Below, piece after piece: positions 61,534-64,000 of a stretch of DNA of 64,000 bases. Where the stretch lies: the NCBI GenBank assembly GCA_015061625.1, contig SUWG01000010.1, positions 1-64,000 on the forward strand. Direction: 5' to 3'. The translations under genes were made by a program, and so were the position numbers. The number at the start of each line of letters is the position of its first letter. Position 1 is the stretch's first letter. The notes beneath the pieces are model-generated. The model was not told where the DNA came from and did no database searches. It saw only the letters and a list, made by a program, of their open reading frames with translations. Source of the DNA: Lentisphaerota bacterium. GTDB lineage: Bacteria > Verrucomicrobiota > Lentisphaeria > Victivallales > Victivallaceae.

Positions 61534-62409
61534 ATGCGTTTTTTTATTCTGTTGCTGATGTTTACAACACTGCCACTGGCCGCGGAAGTATTCTTTATTC
61601 CCGGCTGGCAGACCGGGGTGGATTCCAGCCGGGATGGTTGTGTACGGATTCTCCGGGATATTTTTCCGGATGAAACGATTTCGGTGCAGTCATGGGATGG
61701 GATGGATCTGCAATGGTCTTATGTGAAAGCCAAAGCTGAAGCACATACCCGGAAAGTTCTGGAAAGAATTCTGGCGATGCCGGAAGATCAACGCCGGGAA
61801 TTGGTCGTTGTCGGTCATTCGATCGGAGCGCGGATCGCCATTGAGGTATTGTGTGAATTGGCCCGGCGCAATATGAAAGTTCATTCATCGGTATTTCTGG
61901 GCGGAGCGATCGGTGATGATGATCCGCGCATACGCCGTTCACTGGATGCCATACGTTTTACCTGTTGCATCGTTTACAATCCGGATGACTGGGTATTGAA
62001 GTATCTCTATCCGATGGGAGAAGTTCTCGGTCATACGCCGCTGGGATTGACCGGTTGGTCGGAGTGGGATTCGCGGGTGTTTGAATCCCGTGCGCCCAAT
62101 GAAAGGTTCGGGCCATTCAACCACTATGCTTATTTGTATCTGTATGAATTGGCGCGGCTTTACAGCCGGTTGCCGGAGTTCAGGGAAGTTGTCGTTATTC
62201 AGGATGAGGAAAATGTTGAACGTCACCCCGGCGATGAACTTTTCTGGGAAACGGTGGAGAGTTTCGGCGGCTGGAAACTGCAGAAAAATATTTATTCCGG
62301 CAAATTCCGGATATTGGATGACCATTTTATCCGCCGAGCCAACGGCAGTGAAAACAAGATGCGTGAATCATTTACCGATGTGAAGCGGCAGTTATTGGGT
62401 GAAAATTGA
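61534..62409 (+). CDS. Exported alpha/beta-hydrolase-like serine hydrolase
   Basis: 291 residues with a signal peptide MRFFILLLMFTTLPLAA and likely cleavage before EVFF. The nucleophile elbow is VVVGHSIGARIAIEVL; FIPGWQTGVDSSRD at the start of the mature domain is the oxyanion-side loop. A possible acid lies in YNPDDWVLKYLYP and a His in DDHFIRRANG. It resembles small esterases or DUF726-like hydrolases, but the substrate is unknown. AAAGGGG supports the start. It ends 2 bases from the convergent prfA. Confidence 0.78.
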   Translation: MRFFILLLMFTTLPLAAEVFFIPGWQTGVDSSRDGCVRILRDIFPDETISVQSWDGMDLQWSYVKAKAEAHTRKVLERILAMPEDQRRELVVVGHSIGARIAIEVLCELARRNMKVHSSVFLGGAIGDDDPRIRRSLDAIRFTCCIVYNPDDWVLKYLYPMGEVLGHTPLGLTGWSEWDSRVFESRAPNERFGPFNHYAYLYLYELARLYSRLPEFREVVVIQDEENVERHPGDELFWETVESFGGWKLQKNIYSGKFRILDDHFIRRANGSENKMRESFTDVKRQLLGEN

Positions 62410-62411
62410 TT

Positions 62412-63500
62412 TTACTGCTGCCGGAGTGCTTCCAACTGCTGTTCGCAGTTTATCTGCAATATCTGATCGAGGATCAATCCGAATTCCCCTTGCATTACTT
62501 TGGGCAGATCAAAGGATGAAACATTGTAGCGGTGATCTGTGACCCGGTTTTGGGGGAAGTTGTAAGTGCGGATTCTTTCACTGCGGTCGCCGGTGCCGAC
62601 TTGAGAACGTTTGTCGGCGGCAAGTTTTTCCTGTTCCTGCTGTTGTTTGTGTTCCAACAGTCGGGCATAGAGGATGCGCAATGCGATCTCTTTGTTGCGG
62701 TGCTGGGATTTTTCCTGCTGACTGGCAACTGATAAGCCGCTGGGGATATGGGTCACCCGGACTGCTGAATCGGTGGTGTTAACGCACTGACCTCCGGGGC
62801 CGCTGGAGCGGAACACATCGAAACGCAGTTCTTCCGGTTTGATATTCAACTCCACCGCTTCGGCTTCCGGCATGACAGCAACGGTAACGGTGGATGTGTG
62901 GATTCTGCCGCCGGCCTCGGTGGTGGGGACCCGCTGTACCCGGTGAACTCCGCTTTCAAATTTCATTTTGCTGTAAACATCACATCCGGAAAGCGAAAAG
63001 GAGACATCTTTCACGCCGCCGAGGTCGGTATCGGTCTGATCAAGGATCTCTACTTTCCAATTCTGGGATTCGGCGAAGTGCATATATGCCCGGAAAAGTT
63101 CTCCGGCAAAAAGAGCCGCTTCATCTCCTCCGGCGGCCGGTTTGATGCCGACGATGATATTTTTTGCATCGTTGGGATCCGGCGGCAGCAGAGAAAGTTG
63201 CACCCGGTTTGCCAATGTGCCGCACTCTGCCTGCAGAGAAGTTATTTCATCATCCAGCAAAGCGCGCATTTCGGCATCGGCTTCCTGTAAGAGCAGTTCT
63301 TTATCGGCGGCGATGGTATCCAGATTATTTTCCCAACGGTCAAAATCGCTGAAAAGCGCAGTCAATTTACTCAACTCCTGACTCAATTTGCGGAAATTAT
63401 TCATATCGTTGAAAATTTCCGGGGATGCGAGCAGATCCTCCAATTCCTTTGCCCGGGAACGGAGTTTATCTATATGGTTTGCAATATCAGCCGGAGTCAT
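62412..63500 (-). CDS. prfA: Peptide chain release factor 1
   Basis: Recognises UAA and UAG stops and triggers peptide release. 362 residues (E. coli RF1: 360). GGQ in SSGPGGQCVNTTDSAV, and the stop-codon motif PxT as RVPTTEAGGRIHTS; RF2 would have SPF, which settles the class. C-terminal SERIRTYNFPQNRVTDHR is normal. No frameshift site. It sits after rpmE with a terminator between, an rpmE-prfA order common in bacteria; partial read-through may drive it. Confidence 0.97.
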   Translation of the reverse strand: MTPADIANHIDKLRSRAKELEDLLASPEIFNDMNNFRKLSQELSKLTALFSDFDRWENNLDTIAADKELLLQEADAEMRALLDDEITSLQAECGTLANRVQLSLLPPDPNDAKNIIVGIKPAAGGDEAALFAGELFRAYMHFAESQNWKVEILDQTDTDLGGVKDVSFSLSGCDVYSKMKFESGVHRVQRVPTTEAGGRIHTSTVTVAVMPEAEAVELNIKPEELRFDVFRSSGPGGQCVNTTDSAVRVTHIPSGLSVASQQEKSQHRNKEIALRILYARLLEHKQQQEQEKLAADKRSQVGTGDRSERIRTYNFPQNRVTDHRYNVSSFDLPKVMQGEFGLILDQILQINCEQQLEALRQQ

Positions 63501-63511
63501 GATAAACGGTC

Positions 63512-63541
63512 AAAAAAAGGCTTGCCGGATTCCGGCAAGCC
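63512..63541 (-). terminator. Intrinsic terminator between rpmE and prfA
   Basis: Perfect 10-bp GC-rich stem (63519-63528 with 63532-63541), loop ATT; on the minus strand seven Ts follow (63518-63512). It ends rpmE and may limit read-through to prfA, whose ATG begins 12 bases later. Confidence 0.88.
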
Positions 63542-63561
63542 GATGATTTGTATAAGCCGTA

Positions 63562-63762
63562 TTACGCTTTTTTGTAGCGACGGTTGAATTTATCGATACG
63601 ACCGGCGGTATCGACGAATTTCTGTTTGCCGGTGAAAAACGGGTGGCATTTGGCGCAGATACCGACTTTGTACTCTTTACGGGTGGATTTGATGGTCCAA
63701 GTCGCACCGCAAGCGCAAGTCACGACGGCATCGCCGTAAGCGGGATGGATGTCTTTTTTCAT
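63562..63762 (-). CDS. rpmE: 50S ribosomal protein L31 (zinc-binding type)
   Basis: 66 residues, start MKKDIHPAY typical for L31. The four zinc ligands (CAC...CAKC) are kept, so it is the C+ form, not the zinc-free paralogue induced by zinc starvation. The end [11 protein letters not shown] is conserved. The gene has its own promoter and terminator. Confidence 0.96.
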   Translation of the reverse strand: MKKDIHPAYGDAVVTCACGATWTIKSTRKEYKVGICAKCHPFFTGKQKFVDTAGRIDKFNRRYKKA

Positions 63763-63814
63763 TGTTTATCTCTCTTTATGTTAAAAAAATTGTTTGTCAA
63801 TATGTCAAGATAAG

Positions 63815-63842
63815 AATATACACCACTTTTTTATATTTTCAA
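63815..63842 (-). promoter_or_regulatory. Predicted promoter of rpmE
   Basis: On the minus strand TTGAAA (63842-63837), 16-base spacer, TATATT (63820-63815). It lies just after the stop codon of the upstream epimerase gene; the leader to rpmE is about 45 bases. Confidence 0.72.
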
Positions 63843-63847
63843 GCGCA

Positions 63848-64000
63848 TCAGCACTTTTTTCTTAATATTTCTTGAGCGACATCGTCAATGATCTGCTCAA
63901 GCGGGTGTTCCGGATGCCAATTTACCAGAGAACAGAGTTTTTCGGTGGAAGGTTTGCGGCGGCGCATATCCTCGAATCCTTTGGAATAAGCCTTGTCATA
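63848..64000 (-). CDS. C-terminal end of an NAD-dependent sugar-nucleotide epimerase/dehydratase (partial)
   Basis: The last 50 residues of a gene that starts beyond the right edge. AYSKGFEDMRRRKPST, then LVNWHPEHPLEQIIDDV is the typical C-terminus of short-chain epimerases of the UDP-glucuronate decarboxylase / NDP-sugar epimerase type (the 'GFEDMxRRxPD' region). The active-site part is outside the window, so the exact reaction is unknown. Stop TGA at 63850-63848. Confidence 0.75.
   Translation of the reverse strand, partial: YDKAYSKGFEDMRRRKPSTEKLCSLVNWHPEHPLEQIIDDVAQEILRKKC

Overview
The window is a densely packed bacterial chromosome segment with no rRNA, tRNA, prophage, CRISPR array or insertion sequence that I can see. 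It comes from a Gram-negative-type cell: KDO transferase, a heptosyltransferase-like enzyme, an LptF/G permease and LolCD point to lipopolysaccharide and an outer membrane. The Hanks-type kinase with a 'DWG' motif, the divergent FtsA/FtsZ pair, BspA-type leucine-rich repeats and HPr/enzyme I without a visible permease suggest the PVC group, most likely Lentisphaerota (Victivallis-like). That placement is inference from gene content, not from a search.

Layout. 1-3651 (minus): LptF/G permease, anchored oligopeptide-binding protein, ung. 3732-8230 (plus): dapB, a ROK regulator, pdxB and an MFS protein. 8238-11157: clpC and a small zinc-finger protein, ending at a bidirectional terminator shared with an opposing lipoprotein. 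11928-19399: tig-clpP-clpX, an unusual kinase overlapping clpX, dxr, a GT-C membrane protein and a small exported protein. 19424-21914: ftsA and a degenerate ftsZ. 22034-31023: His-rich exported protein, signal peptidase I, YihY, metY, an exported phosphoesterase, a GT-C protein, mnmA and nudC. 31003-37878 (minus): two GT-C-like proteins, lolC, lolD, an EamA and a MATE transporter. 37956-39022 (minus): azlCD. 39122-42073: rpmF, plsX, another GT-C protein. 42074-42739: a gene-free block of nested repeats. 42740-46343 (minus): metG and a sixth GT-C-like protein. 46446-50821: rnpB, a phosphoesterase, a heptosyltransferase, an exported protein and an RNA methyltransferase. 51204-54683: ptsH, ptsI, waaA. 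54831-61426 (minus): metX, metW and a very large membrane-anchored LRR protein. 61486-64000: exported serine hydrolase, prfA, rpmE and the 3' end of a sugar-nucleotide epimerase.

How the genes work together. metX, metW and metY form a trans-acetylation route to homocysteine, with metY about 34 kb from metXW. tig/clpP/clpX/clpC cover chaperone and protease functions. waaA, the heptosyltransferase, lptF/G, lolCD and several polytopic glycosyltransferase-like proteins build the envelope. Fourteen intergenic regions carry a very uniform promoter, TTGnnn-16/17/18-TATATT, which lets most operon starts be placed.

Most notable: (1) an FtsZ homologue beside FtsA that keeps the C-terminal FtsA-binding tail but has an altered tubulin signature and lacks the key T7-loop aspartate; (2) a clpX-linked kinase that has moved its catalytic lysine into the glycine-rich loop as eukaryotic WNK kinases do; (3) a nested repeat element at 42.1-42.7 kb; (4) a 1591-residue anchored BspA-type LRR protein built by block duplication.
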